22,638 nt of DNA from assembly GCA_943704495.1 (NCBI GenBank), contig CALSCR010003454.1, forward strand, positions 1 to 22,638, given 5' to 3'. A program made the position numbers and the translations under genes. This DNA comes from Pigoraptor chileana. Lineage: Eukaryota; Opisthokonta; Filasterea. The notes beneath the pieces are model-generated. The model saw nothing but the letters and a program-made list of their open reading frames with translations. It was not told the DNA's origin and did no database searches. Positions 6,907 through 18,576 of the stretch are shown piece after piece. Positions within the stretch are counted from its first letter, which is position 1, and each line of letters begins with the position of its first letter.

Positions 6907-9500
6907 ATGAATCCTTCGAATGAGATGCAAGCCAAAATGCCTTTGTCAAGGGTGAGTGCAGAATGTACTGCAGTACGGGATGAGGAATGCGAGTCGGGTT
7001 GATGTGTGTCAAGGCAAGCGGTGCTTCAAGTCAAAGAACGCTGCTTTATGTCGCAGGCTGCGCTCGCATCCAGCACGCTCGCGAGCGTCGTCCACCGCAA
7101 ACGCACTCTGATTGATCTCCACGCGGAAATGACGATCGACGACGCACTTCAGACGCTTGAAAGGGCCAACCTCACATGTGAGAAATCTGAATTGTTGAAT
7201 CGGATGCGAGCTAATCATCTGCACTCATTAGGGGGGCGAGCTCATGCTACTTTTGTTTTTAACTGATTGTTGAACCGTTGCGGTGTTCATGGGGTATCTG
7301 CGTGTGGAAGTGTGCTTTATTTATTGCACATGTGCAACCTCACATGGACATTCGATCCATTCGTGTATTCCAGCTGCACCTGTCTTCGACCACGCAGCGG
7401 GTGGTTATGTCGCATTCGTTTCTGTTGCAGAGATCATCTCCTTCATCGCATTCGAACTCTTCCTTCCTGACGATGCTGAAAGAGCACCACCGGAGGCAAC
7501 AATGGTGTGATGTGTGGGCGTTGGAAGATGCTTACTACAGTGCATGTTTTTGGCGTGTTGTGTGCTTTGTTGTTTCAAGTTGCCTCGTATCACTCTTCTT
7601 AGAAACAGAGTTAGCCATGTCAGGCAGATTCTGACAATGTGCAAACATTCTGGGACAAGCAGACACAACGAATCGCAATCGCATCCCAACTATCCCTCCG
7701 ATCGGCCGTCGTCCGCGGATCCAACCGTGCCGTGCGCACATACAACGGGTCGTCGTCCATTTGGGATGCGATAGACGGAATCCTCAGCGCCGGTCGCATT
7801 TTGGTGCGGCTTGACGACGACGACGACCAAGGTCCCGCAGACCAACAGCAGGGCCCCTTTGATCTTGCCGATGCTCGTGATGCGGCATGCATTGAACGTC
7901 TGGTCTGTGGCGTTGCTGAGATAGCTTGTTTGTTGCGATTATCCTCACTGAGGGATGTTACATGTCCGTCGCGCTGGCCCTCGGTTCGCGTATGAAGCAA
8001 AGTGTGAGATTCCCGTCTCTATTGCGTCATTGATTACCGTTTTTAATCTGTGATGTGCATCCCGTTTTTTCGTCCTCAGCGTGCGACGCGGCGCGTGTTG
8101 AGCGAGACTGACGTCGTGCGGTTTATGTGCGAGCGATCACATGACTTTCCGGAGATTCTCTCCATGGAGGTTGGCTGTTTTTGTATGTATATTTTCTTAG
8201 TTTGCGTGATTGACGGAGAGGAACGGACTATGAGAAAGGGTACATACATCCCACAGCATGACCCGCATCAACCAGTACCATCACCCCAAACCTTTTATTT
8301 GCAACAGGTGCGCAAACTGCTGTGCAAAAAGATGACGCCCTGTGGGGACGATGTGCTCTGTTTTGCCCCAGACTCACAGGCCCTTGCTGCATACAGGGCG
8401 ATGCTACTGCACTGGCAAGTGCATCCTCGGTGACTGCCTGTCTTTTTGTGTGTGATCCATTGGGCACTTATTACTCTTGGATGGCACCCCTTGTTGTGAT
8501 CTAGCTACATTGTTTGAGCGTTTGGTAATTTGGTTCATGTGCATGTTGCGTAGCTATGCAACTGGCCGTGAGAAATTCATGTGTAAGTGCGTGTGTAAGT
8601 GTTTGTAAGGGTGGTGTATGAGTTGCGTATGTAGGCGGCTCACAATTGTGTACCTTGTAGGCTCTGACGTGGACGACATTCCACAACACGCAGGGCGGAC
8701 TCTGCGTGCATCGTCAACCAAAAGGGGGCGATATTAACTATTCTATCGGCTGCGGATCTCCGTGGAATGCGCATCTCGAGGTGAAGAAAGACACCGACCC
8801 ACGCGACTATTGTATGCAACACACCACACATTCTGTTTGCTGTTGTGAGATCAACTTTGTTGACTACTCTGTGTGCCAACGTGAATGTGCCAGTTGACCC
8901 ACTCTTATGATCTGTTTATCGGAATCGCAGAGTTACGGAGCTTCTGCAGCCTGTCGACGCCTTTCTTCGTGGCTGGCCGGGCGGCATTGTCCATCGTCCG
9001 CCCGCCGTTGTCACTGAGCAGACGACCGTCGGATCCGCCGCAATGATTGCAATTGTCTCGCAGGTCCACAGGTTGGCAATCGTGGTTTTTGTGTTGTTGT
9101 TTGCTGAAAGAATGTTGTTTAATAATCTTTCCGTTGTGAGCACACACATGACGGCTCACATAGACTCTCACAATAGAGAATTGTGGTGGGATATGTATTG
9201 GTTGAGTGAGGGGAAAAGGAGGGAAGTGCGAAGCTACTCCGTGAGTACAGTATTCTACAGTATGCAGACAGGATGCACACAACACGTGCATGAAAGATTG
9301 TCGTATGGAGCCGCACGAATGAACTGCCGGTAGTGTGTTGACGTATGTGTTAGTGCCAGAATGCAGAGTATGGGCGCAAACTCGTTGTGCCTATTGATTG
9401 CAGGGTCTGGGTGGTTGATGCCCACCATCGCCCGCGTGGCGTGCTCTCACTAGGCGACATAGTTGAGGCGGTGCGCCTGTCGTCGCTGACGGAAGAGTAA
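6907..9500 (+). CDS. four-CBS-domain protein, AMPK-gamma/SNF4-like
   Basis: Nine exons join in phase to 399 residues: 6907-6951, 7057-7177, 7374-7504, 7624-7989, 8080-8169, 8308-8429, 8694-8780, 8931-9071, 9404-9500. All introns are GT-AG and 90 to 332 bases long. The product has four CBS domains in two Bateman modules: CBS1 about residues 25-85 (APVFDHAAGGYVAFVSVAE), CBS2 about 110-245 (long, with an Asp-rich insert near 155, ending RRVLSETDVVRF), CBS3 about 252-320 (ACIVNQKGAILTILSAADLRG) and CBS4 about 325-395 (VHRVWVVDAHHRPRGVLSLGD). Such pairs bind AMP, ADP or ATP, and in AMPK/SNF1 kinase the gamma subunit uses them to sense energy state. The ribose-binding Asp of the S-x-x-D motif is present in CBS2, CBS3 and CBS4 but is Glu in CBS1. 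No kinase-contact motif can be named, so a stand-alone CBS protein is also possible. The first exon is short and its ATG is the least certain part. Confidence 0.85.
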
Positions 9501-9899
9501 TCGGCGTCGGCCTGTCTGCACATTGGCACCCATGCAAGCAGTCCCTGCATGGACCCACGCATACCTCCTCGTCTTTCCCAATTTGATCCCTCGCATTGTA
9601 AATAAGTTTGGATGACGCATATCTAATTTGAACTTGGCCAGCGCCAGTATCGGTGCACCCTGATACCCAGGCATGTACAGCAGACATAAAAATCATCGCG
9701 TATCAATGACTACAGTACCAATGCGCACAACTAGCACTCTCTCTCGCAACCACGACCACGACATCGGCGAAAATCTTCTTAATAATTGTTCGTGCTTTCA
9801 CATTATTGGCTTTTTTGTTTTTTTTGTATTTATCCTGCGGCCGGATTTTTAGAGAACAATCCGACAACAGCACCGCAATGGCAGTCGAACGCAAGCGCT
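9501..9899. other. tail-to-tail spacer between the CBS gene and the P1 gene
   Basis: About 400 bases that must hold the 3' UTRs of both convergent genes. No clear AATAAA is present for either gene; AATAAG at 9600 is the nearest for the plus gene. A minus-strand stretch at about 9565-9670 reads in protein-like fashion (see findings), but no gene could be built from it. The rest is unremarkable. Confidence 0.6.
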
Positions 9900-10946
9900 C
9901 TAGTCGAAGAGACCTGCGACATTATGTTGGGATGCAACGAAACGCGATTGTAAGAAAAGTGCGTCCAAATATCAAACAAGATCAGCGAGATGTAAATAAA
10001 CATAGAAAATAACAAACAAAATAAAAGTCATTTGCCAAAAGCTTCAGGTTGTCAGAGGTTGTCAAAACATGGCAACAGGCACTATGGCCCGCCGCTTCAT
10101 ACAAACTGTGTAAATTTGATCATCATCGCAAATGGCAAAATGACACACGTAAACCCAAACAAAGCAACAAACATGATACAGTGCACATGGATGTCAAAAT
10201 ACTTATATAAAACAATGTAAGGACTTGCAGCACGGCAAGGGGCCACATACACGACAGACAACATAGAGCAGTATACCGTCAGTCGCTGCACACCCACCAA
10301 AGCCCATGTCGCCCTCCTCGGACTCGGCCTTCTCCTCCTTCTTCTTCTCCTCCTTCTTCTCCTCCTTGGCACCACCAGCGGCGGCGGCGGCGGCGGGGGC
10401 AGCGGCACTGCACAAAAATCCATGAATGCATTCGATCGAAATGAATATGAAGTATGAAACAAACACAGCCTTGATCAAAGGTCACTCTCGTTCTACTCCA
10501 ACAAAATGCACATGCACGTGCAGCAGTTAAACACTTACGCGGCAGCAGGGGCGGGGCCAGCAGCGCCAATGTTGGCAAGGAGATCGCCAACGTTGCGGCC
10601 AGAGAGGGCCTTGGCGTACAGGACGGGCCAGAAAGCCTCGACGTCCACACCGGCAGCCTTCACGAGGGCGGTGATCTTGTCGGCCTACGCATTGCAACCA
10701 CCATCCACAACACGACAACGGCAAAGTATGTACATAAGGAACAGTTCCTTCGGGCAACAACAGCAGTAATCGTCATCCCTCCCAGGCTGTGATATGGATC
10801 ATCGCCAGCACTGAGACAAACGAAACACGTTTAGGCATGATGCACCCCAAAGAACACAGCGGTGACACGACAGTACTCACGGTGATCTGGATGTCATCGT
10901 CGTGGAGGATGAGGGCAGCATAGGTGCAAGCGAGCTCGGAGGCCAT
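9900..10946 (-). CDS. RPLP1: 60S acidic ribosomal protein P1
   Basis: Four exons join in phase to 111 residues: 10946-10881, 10684-10539, 10407-10298 and 9913-9900. The protein opens with [22 protein letters not shown] and goes on with [25 protein letters not shown], the helical P1 dimerisation domain. An Ala/Gly hinge and a Lys/Glu tail follow, ending in GDMGFGLFD, the conserved tail that contacts elongation factors. P1 pairs with P2 on P0 to form the lateral stalk of the large ribosomal subunit and recruits translation GTPases. The length is normal. The last exon is only 14 bases and encodes the end of one Gly plus LFD and the stop; without it the tail would be lost. Introns are 196, 131 and 384 bases, with GTGAGT and GTAAGT donors at the first two. 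The gene is head-to-head with the tRNA methyltransferase gene. Confidence 0.95.
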
Positions 10947-11516
10947 TTTTGATGCTTTTGAAGACTCGATAAAGTCAGGACGAACCCTTTTAGCCTTGTG
11001 ACAAGAACTATATCGAAGTTCTTCGTGCAGCAATTCGAATGCGAGAGAGAGAATACAATTGCGCAATGGATGCTCACACTTGAAACCTCGGATGGATGGA
11101 TGGATGGATGGATGGACGGGAAGGATGGATGGACTGGAGGAAGGAGGATGATGCCCATGCATGACCGAGTGTGTGTGCCAGTAGTGTGCCAAATTGCACA
11201 ATGCCAAAAGCCCTTGCTCGCTACATGTGGAAAATTGCATCCGGGGTGGAATCAGTAGTAGTTTCGTATCGAAATTGGGATATACAATAATTCGCATTGA
11301 TGGTTGCAAACTTATATGACTTATGGTGTGTGTATATGCTAAGTTCCAATAATAAATAAAGTCACGTGCGTGGCGTGTGCGGTGGGTTGCTGCACGAGGC
11401 GACAGTCGGCTGATCATCCACAAAGCACACCCTTAGATTACGCCGAGAGCCCCCTTTCACATAGCCGCGAATGACATTGCACCGGGAGTGAGCTCCTTTT
11501 GAACTCCTTCCGCAAG
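10947..11516. promoter_or_regulatory. head-to-head region between P1 and the tRNA methyltransferase gene
   Basis: These 570 bases separate two start codons on opposite strands. They contain a GGAT tetranucleotide run at 11091-11131, an A/T-rich stretch at 11348-11360 and a GTCACGTG E-box at 11361-11368 about 150 bases before the plus-strand start. No TATA box is convincing for either gene. Both genes serve translation, so shared control would make sense, but that is inference. Confidence 0.5.
11091..11131 (+). repeat. (GGAT)n microsatellite
   Basis: Six to seven GGAT units followed by one interruption and three more. It lies about 145 bases upstream of the P1 start on the minus strand, where it could affect spacing in the promoter. 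Confidence 0.9.
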
Positions 11517-14500
11517 ATGGCGTCTCGAGAGCGACCGTCGCTTTCGTCCTCGGTGGCGGCGCACTGCGGCATGGGCCCCGGCGTCCTCATCAGCAGACTG
11601 TGCAGCGAATACGACATACGCCCTGCTCATCTTGCTCTTGCGCGAATCCTCAATGGTACGGATGCCGCAGATGCCGAGCTAGACTTGGCGGCAATAGAGG
11701 CAGTGGCACAGTGCGCTTCTCTTCTCGATGTTGTCTTATCGGTCGTTGCGTCTCTTGTCGTTGATCGCCAAACGGACGATGGAGAGAACTCGATGCTCCA
11801 TAAACAGGAGGCGACGCGTGTACCTGTACTAGATCTCGCCGTCCGTGTGCTTATCCCCCTCATGTCCGTGCAACGGCATCCTTTGGGCGCCACGACTGTC
11901 TCTCTCGCCGGCTCGCGAGGCTCCGGCGCGTGGGATGCATGCAGGCGGCTCCAGGATACCGCCATCCGTATAGGCGTGGCATGTGTAAACTTTGATCCTG
12001 TTGACATCGAGGGACGGAGCATGCAGTCTGTAGGCCATCTTCTTCGCGATGCGTGTCTACTCTCGCTTGCGCAAGCACGAGATGCGCCCATACACCCGGA
12101 GGAGATTCAACATGGCGGTGGCAATCGGACGAACCGCGGTGTTGATGTCATTGCCGCCATTCATTTTTATGGGGAACTGCTCTCAAGCGGCGGCACGCAA
12201 CGCCAATCGCAAACGGGAGATAGAGTGCCAAGCTGTGCCGATTTTATCGAATACGACACACTGTTTAATTCGATGATGAATTGCCTCGCATCTCCGCAGC
12301 GAATCGTACGATTGAGCTGCACAGCGCGCCTTGTTGGCCCACTCCTCGACACCGGCATCACAAGCGGGTGTGTTGATGGCTGAGATACTGACGTTATGGA
12401 GACTCGTTCATGTATACCGACTAGGCACTGTATTGTGACTCCGAATGTTCGTCTGCGTGGCACTAATTTGTGCGGGTGTTGTCTGTTTTTGTGTTGATTT
12501 GCAGCGTCGCTGTTTCCAAACGAATCGAGTGTTTGTCTCGTGTATATGACGCAGCAGTGAGCATTGCATCTATGGATCCTCAGCGAGGTGTGAACGATGC
12601 CGTATCTTTGCTGTGTGTGGGCCTGCCTTACTTTCTTCCGAAGGCGCCTCGAGTTCCCACGGCAACCAACGGCAGCGACAACAACAAAAAGAGTCTTAAA
12701 AAGACAGCCCTATCTCAGGCCAAAAACCGAAAGCAACGGGATCTTACTGATAAAGTGGCGGACGCTTACGGCACACAACAGGGCGACCACGCGGCCGCAC
12801 AAGCGCGACAAACCCTGGCGGAAGCAGCACACAGGGACGCATGTGCCGCAGCGTCAGCCGTTGACATCCGACTGCGAACAGAGCTGTGGGCGCTTGTAAT
12901 CCACGCAATGGCAAGCGAGGATGCGCTTGCGAGGAAGCGGGGAATGCTAATTCTCTCCCGCGCAGTCGATCTGACGGGTGCGGATATGTCGTGGCGATCA
13001 CTGCCTGCAAGGGGTGATGCAGTCGGATCGCCGTTTAAGTGGCCCGCCGACGCCTCGGCGCTCACCACGTGGGTTGCGGATTGGACCCACTATCAGCTCA
13101 TATTTGAAGTGGTTGCCGACCAGAACCAGTTTCATCTCTTTGAACAGCTGTTACCTCATTTGAAAATGATCGTCACTCGCGGGGGTGCGTCCGGACTCAT
13201 TGACCCAAATTGGGCGTCGCTGCTCCTCTACCGTGGGTTGGAGAACGACGCACCAAAGATACGCCACGCTTGCCTCGGCGTCATCGTCGGCGTGGATGTG
13301 TCATCGCCAGGCAGCGGGGCGGGAGTGGGCAAGTGGGTCCCAGGGGCCGTGGCGGCGACGCGACTGCCGCAAGAATTTGTGTCGGGACCCTTTCTCCGCG
13401 CGCTGAAGGAGCTGTCTGTGTTCAACTCACACCGCCGCTTTGGAATGCAGCTCGTTCGATTCCTGCTCGAGTACTCTGCATCGCTGGAAGATTCTTCCAA
13501 GGATGTGTCCTGTGCCGCTGTCGCCGCGTCGACTACCACGGCGGCGCGTGTGTGTCGGGATGCTGGGCTGCGTTTCTGGCGTCCGTACGCCGAGGCAGCG
13601 CGACAGACACCCGACCAGCCGATCGCAGGTGACGCTGTCCCCCTGGCACAGTCGTCGACACGACGATGCCGATTTGTGCGGGCCGTATTGCACGCTGTTG
13701 CCTCTGAGACATGCGACGGCGTATCGCTGCTCTACAGAACGCGATTTCTTGCCGATCACCCGCCACTTCCTGCGTTTGGCGCGCACGAGCTTGAGATCTC
13801 GCGCCACTTGGTGGAAATGTCGTCCACAACCACTCATACTGGCATTCGGTGTGCCGTCAATGCAAATCTCATGGCGGGCGTGGCACGTTTGGTGTTTGTT
13901 AATGCGGACGACTTGTCGGATGGGCAGCTCAAGCTTAGCTCGTTTGTGGCCACCCACGCGGGCGTCCTGAAGGACCAGTCTGACGCCGTTGGCATTGAGC
14001 CGGCGACCTTTGCGGATCTTGCGCGAGTGCTAGCGTGGATTCCCCTTACGGAGTGTGGAATGCCGGGGTCTCCCGAGTGGCGCGATGTCCGGACCCGCCT
14101 TCTTGTCCTCGGAAGGGCGCCATTGGAGGAGGGCGAGTGGGCGTGGGCCCTGCTCACCCGCCTGATCGAGGTATACATTGCGGGTGGCGTCGATGGAGAG
14201 GCCTCAAGCGCAGCCGCATGGTCGTTGCAAGCGTCACGCATTGCTCGCATGCTCGGTCTTCTCGCGGGTACAACGGAGCACACCGAAACTGGCGACAGGA
14301 AGAATGCAGCCGCTCATACTCCGTCTGCTCACTGTGAGGGCATGCATTTGCGGGAGATGGAGCGCGCCCTGCACGCTCTCGCCCCTCTGTTTGACATTCT
14401 CGAGCGGATGTACTCGCACCCATACCTGGCTAATGAAAAAAAGATGCGGGCGATTTGTCTGTTAACGGCATTGAAAGAGTCACTGTGTGTGCCGAAAGTG

Positions 14501-17500
14501 TGGGTTCACCCGACGTCGTTTGTCGGGGACTCGACCCCCTTCATGCAGTCAGCCACGTTGTCGGACATCTGCGCATCATTGGACTCTGTGCGGCCGACAG
14601 CAGCATTGCGTGCCCTCCTGCAGCTCATGGGGCAGCGATGGGCCTTGGTGTCCGACGAAGTATGCGCGTATGCGTCGCGGGAGCTTCTGCGCCCCTCGAA
14701 CGAGCTGGAAGTCAGTGACGATGGTGAGTGCGTTGACGAAGCCGTTGTGACCGCCATGTCGGACGGTGTTGCGGCAATGTTTGCGCTTGGATGGCTTTCA
14801 CTCTCGGGGGCTGCACGTGGCGCACCCGTCCATGCTGCGCGGGGACTGTTGCAAGCCGCTCTCGCCCGGATGCGGCCTCGGGAAGAGAGAAATGACACGC
14901 GTGGGTATGCCATGGGGGTGTTTGGGTGTCTCCGCTGTGTGCACTCTGCCCTGACTCTGTGCCGGCTGCTCGGGAAGACCGACACGGGACTGTCTCGGGC
15001 GGAGCTTGCCGAGACACTCTCCCTCCTTCTCTCCGCCAATGTCCACCGCAAGGCTGCCGCGGCCGTTGAGGCCGAAGGATCCAAGGGCGGTTTTTTCTCG
15101 CGCTTTCTCCTTGCCAAGTGGGAGGCCATATTGAGTGCATATGGAGCATTGGTTGCGTTTGGCGATGGCGACGAGGATGTCGATTGGCTGCGAGCCTTGC
15201 ACGATACCGCCCATGCTGTCGTGTCTTCTGCCGCCGACGCCCTCGAAAGCGCAAACGCGCTGTCTGTGTTTCCCATTCTAGCGAGCGCCAGGATCGCACA
15301 GCGGCACTGCCTGAGGCCCGTCATCTTCCCGGAGGCGTATGCGAATGCACACGACGGGGTGAGCGCCGTCGCCGCCGCACTTAGTAGCGGATGGCGCGCC
15401 GTGTTTGAGTACCGCAAAGACCGCTGCCATACCGGTGCGATCGCAGCATTCTGTGTGTTTGCCTTTTCCGCGTATAACATGTCGTGCACCGCCCTCGCTT
15501 CAGTCCTCCGGGACGTGTTCCATCGCATCCTCGACATGGGCAATACGCGACTGGGTGCTGTGTCGCCGATGGCTGCGCTTGTAGCCGATTTCTGGTCCAT
15601 GCCGTATTCACCCGCCCTCGAGGGGGCGTCGCCGGCCAATCGACCGGGTGCTCTCGATCCGCTTGCGTCGGCGCAGCTCTTCTCAAAAGAGATAACCAAA
15701 CTCACACTGTTTGGCCCTGCGAGGCAAAAGATACACTCGCAGGCGCAAGACTACGCCGTGCACGCGCGAGTTGCTCTCGGACGCACGGCCGAGCTGGACG
15801 ACGAGGACGAGCAAAACAGAGACGGGGACGACAGCCGCGGCAATGCTTCACGCAGCCGCCCTCCCAGACCCGTCTTTGGGCTCATCGGCGATGAGGACAA
15901 ATCTGTGCGCGCGCACGGGGCCCGCATTCTTCTGTCTCTTTCTGCCCCGGACGACGCCGAGGAGTTTGCGTGCTATGGCGTGGCGGGTGGTGATATTGCG
16001 TCATTGTGCCGTCAGCGCCGTGCATTTGCGAGGACACTCTTTGCCGAATACGTCAAACGGGACGTAAAAATGACGCTGAAATACGATTCCGTCTCCATCC
16101 ACGACAAGGAGGCGGTTGACATTCGCACAGACGGCAAAGTGGACATGTCGATGGCTGTTCTCGGCGAGGGCGCGACCGATGGGAGGATACTGCACCAGGC
16201 GCCGACCTACTTTAACAACACGTGGAAGCACAGGAAAAAGCTGCGGACGTGGCAGTCGGCGTACATTCTGTCACGTGCGTTTGAGGACGAGGCGTACCTC
16301 TCGGCAACAGCGCCCGAGGGTGCAACTCTTGAGGCGACATTCCGCAGCGTCGTCAACGCAAGCTACAGGCCCAACCTTACACCCGTTGGGTACTATGTCG
16401 AATGGATTCTCGCGCGTCTGGCCTTGTTACGCCCGTCGCTCGTCTCAATCATCGATGACGCCCTCAATACGCCAAACCTGCGGACAAACGCTTACTGCAC
16501 AATGCTGAAGGTTGTGGCGCACATTGCGCGGAATGTTGGCGCCGGTTTCTGCGCCGGGATGCGGCCCCAGCAGTCTGCGGCACGTGACAGCCCACTTCTA
16601 GAGGCATCGGACGCACAGCCCGCACCCGCGTTTGCGCCGTCCTTTGGGGCGGCACGTGACAAGTTTGCCGTGACCTGGCTGCGCATGACCCCCCTCGATC
16701 CGCGCAGTATGGGAGCGTCCGCACGCGATGCCGACATGCTGCGTGCGTGGTGCGACGTGCTCTGCCGGTTCCCCGAAGACGCCATCCCGCTCGCATCCAC
16801 GAGCTTTTACGTCGTGCGCGTGTTTGCGATTGGTGCGATGAGGGACTGCGTGGATGCCAGGTGCATCCTCTCGCGCGCGTTGGAGGCACGTGCCCGCACT
16901 GCCGCACCAAACAGCGCCGACGATTATGTTGCCGCGGCCGCAACCGACATTGCCTCTCGACTTCGCCTTGGCTCTATTTACTCTGACACTCTTGTGTTGC
17001 GGCTGTTGGATCGTGTTCTTACCGATGAGTCTGTGTGCGCGTACATCCGCAAAATAGACGAGGATGGGTTTGCCGGGAGACTTCGCGTGAGCGTCGATTC
17101 GACCTTCCAGGGCATCTTCGAGACGATGCCGGCAACGTGCGACATGCAGCACGACGAGCTTGTCCCCCCGGAGGCCATAGCCTCGAGCTGCGCATCCGCC
17201 TCGCCTGCTGCCGACCACGCGACCACGCTCTTTGGAATGCCCCTGAACGACCGCGCGGACAGCACTTGCTGGGAGGCCGTGCCTGTGTCAGGTGCATCGA
17301 GTGGCGGGGCGTCGTCCGTTGCGGGTATGGATGGCGACATGAGTGAGTCGAAGCAGAGCACGAGCGTACAGAGGAAGATACAGCCACCCGATTCTCTGGT
17401 GGATTATCCGGACAAAACCGTGGAGGTTGCCGCAGGGGCGGTGGCTGTCGACTCCGGTGCGGGTCAGTCGGTGGTTGGGTTCCGTGCGATTGCTTCGCGG

Positions 17501-18386
17501 GCGTTGGCAACGTCCGGATTGGATGACACGCCCTCGCTAATTGTGGTTGCTTCCCTCGTGGACAAGTGGGTCAGCGTGTGGATGTGCACTTCTGTGTGAT
17601 GTCGATGATGGCCTTGACTAGTTGCAATTGTCGCTTCCGATTAGTCCACTGCGCCCAATCCCAATGCCAATAACATCCTGCGCCCAATCCCAATGCCAAT
17701 AACAGCCTCTCTGCTATTTACTCAATTTGCCTTTGCTTTTGCTTCATTCCATATGCACAACACTCGTGTCATTTCCATCTGTCAAAGGGTTACCAATCTG
17801 GGAGGTCTCTGTCGCACATGCGAAATATTCCGTGCATCGCTACTCGTCGTTCCTGACGCCGCCATACTCTCCGATACTGAATTCAAGGCACTTACAGTCA
17901 CCGCAGACCGGTGGATGCCGATGGAGGCAGTGGCACCAGAAAATTTGGCCAGGTTTGTTGCATGTCTGTGTCCGGGTGAATGTGTGCGTGTGAAACCCGT
18001 TTGTCGGTCGCGGGAGTATGTTCCATCCACCCACACACGTTGATCGACAAGTATTCTTTCCCGAATGCTTTCCTGGGTGCGACTGTTGCAGGTATCTTGC
18101 GGACAAGCGGCGGGAGGGCTATGCGTTGGTCGGCGCGGAACAGACATCCGACAGCATCAAGCTGGGCTCGGCCGACTGTGCCTTTCCGTCGCGGACTGTC
18201 CTGGTCCTCGGCGGGGAGAGAGAGGGCATCCCCGTCGATCTGATACAGCTGCTCGATGCATGCATCGAAATACCTCAGTTTGGAATCATACGCAGCCTCA
18301 ATGTGCACGTGAGCGGCGCCATTCTCATATGGGAGTACGCGCGACAGTGGCGGCTCGATGTGGGCACGGATCCGCATGACGGGTGA
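11517..18386 (+). CDS. TARBP1: tRNA (guanosine-2'-O-)-methyltransferase, TARBP1/Trm3 type
   Basis: Four exons join in phase to 2123 residues: 11517-12367, 12505-17565, 17788-17952 and 18092-18386. The last 150 residues form a SpoU (SPOUT) methyltransferase domain with all three motifs: [19 protein letters not shown] (Asn1974, Arg1980), [11 protein letters not shown] (2063-2073) and [18 protein letters not shown] (2086-2103), the knot that binds S-adenosylmethionine. The rest is long and helical and looks like the ARM/HEAT-type repeat arm of this family. The known reaction is 2'-O-methylation of G18 in the D-loop of tRNAs. Human TARBP1 (1621) and yeast Trm3 (1436) are shorter. A charged linker rich in Asp/Glu and Arg lies near residues 1370-1400. 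ATG 11517 (context CAAG) is the first in-frame start after the upstream region. Introns are 137, 222 and 139 bases. The 5061-base intronless exon is unusual for this region. Confidence 0.9.
17649..17706 (+). repeat. 29-bp tandem duplication in intron 2 of the methyltransferase gene
   Basis: Two adjacent copies of a 29-base unit that starts CTGCGCCCAATCCCAATG differ at one position. They lie within intron 17566-17787, about 83 bases after the donor. The near identity suggests a recent duplication. The unit itself contains the inner repeat CCAAT-CCCAATG-CCAAT. Confidence 0.9.
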
Positions 18387-18576
18387 TGATCCGTTGCTGC
18401 TGCTGCTGGTGTTGCTGTTGTGTGCGAGCGTGTGCGGGGGTGTGTGAGTGAGTGTGCCGAGCCGTTGCAACTCCATAAGAACCGCACATTTTTAGTGCAT
18501 TGAATTTTCCGCCGAATGAATCTGCGGGCATCAATGCGCCAATTCAAACGGGTGGTGCGCAACAGCTTCGCCTCCT
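18387..18576. other. short tail-to-tail spacer
   Basis: Only 190 bases separate the two stop codons of the methyltransferase gene and the AIG2-like gene, so the 3' UTRs probably overlap or nearly touch. It contains a CTG/TTG run at 18395-18420 and a GT-rich stretch. No clear poly(A) signal is visible on either strand. Confidence 0.6.

Noticed and set aside
6893-6916. A fifth copy of the hairpin repeat at the CBS start codon
   Set aside because: ACATTGTTTTGA matches copy B exactly and GAATCCT follows three bases later, but GAGTCC and the stem are absent. A 12-base match can arise by chance in this window.
14506-15705. A 399-codon minus-strand open frame
   Set aside because: It lies wholly opposite the long methyltransferase exon, is rich in Arg, Ser and Ala, and shows no family pattern. 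GC-rich coding sequence often opens the opposite strand.
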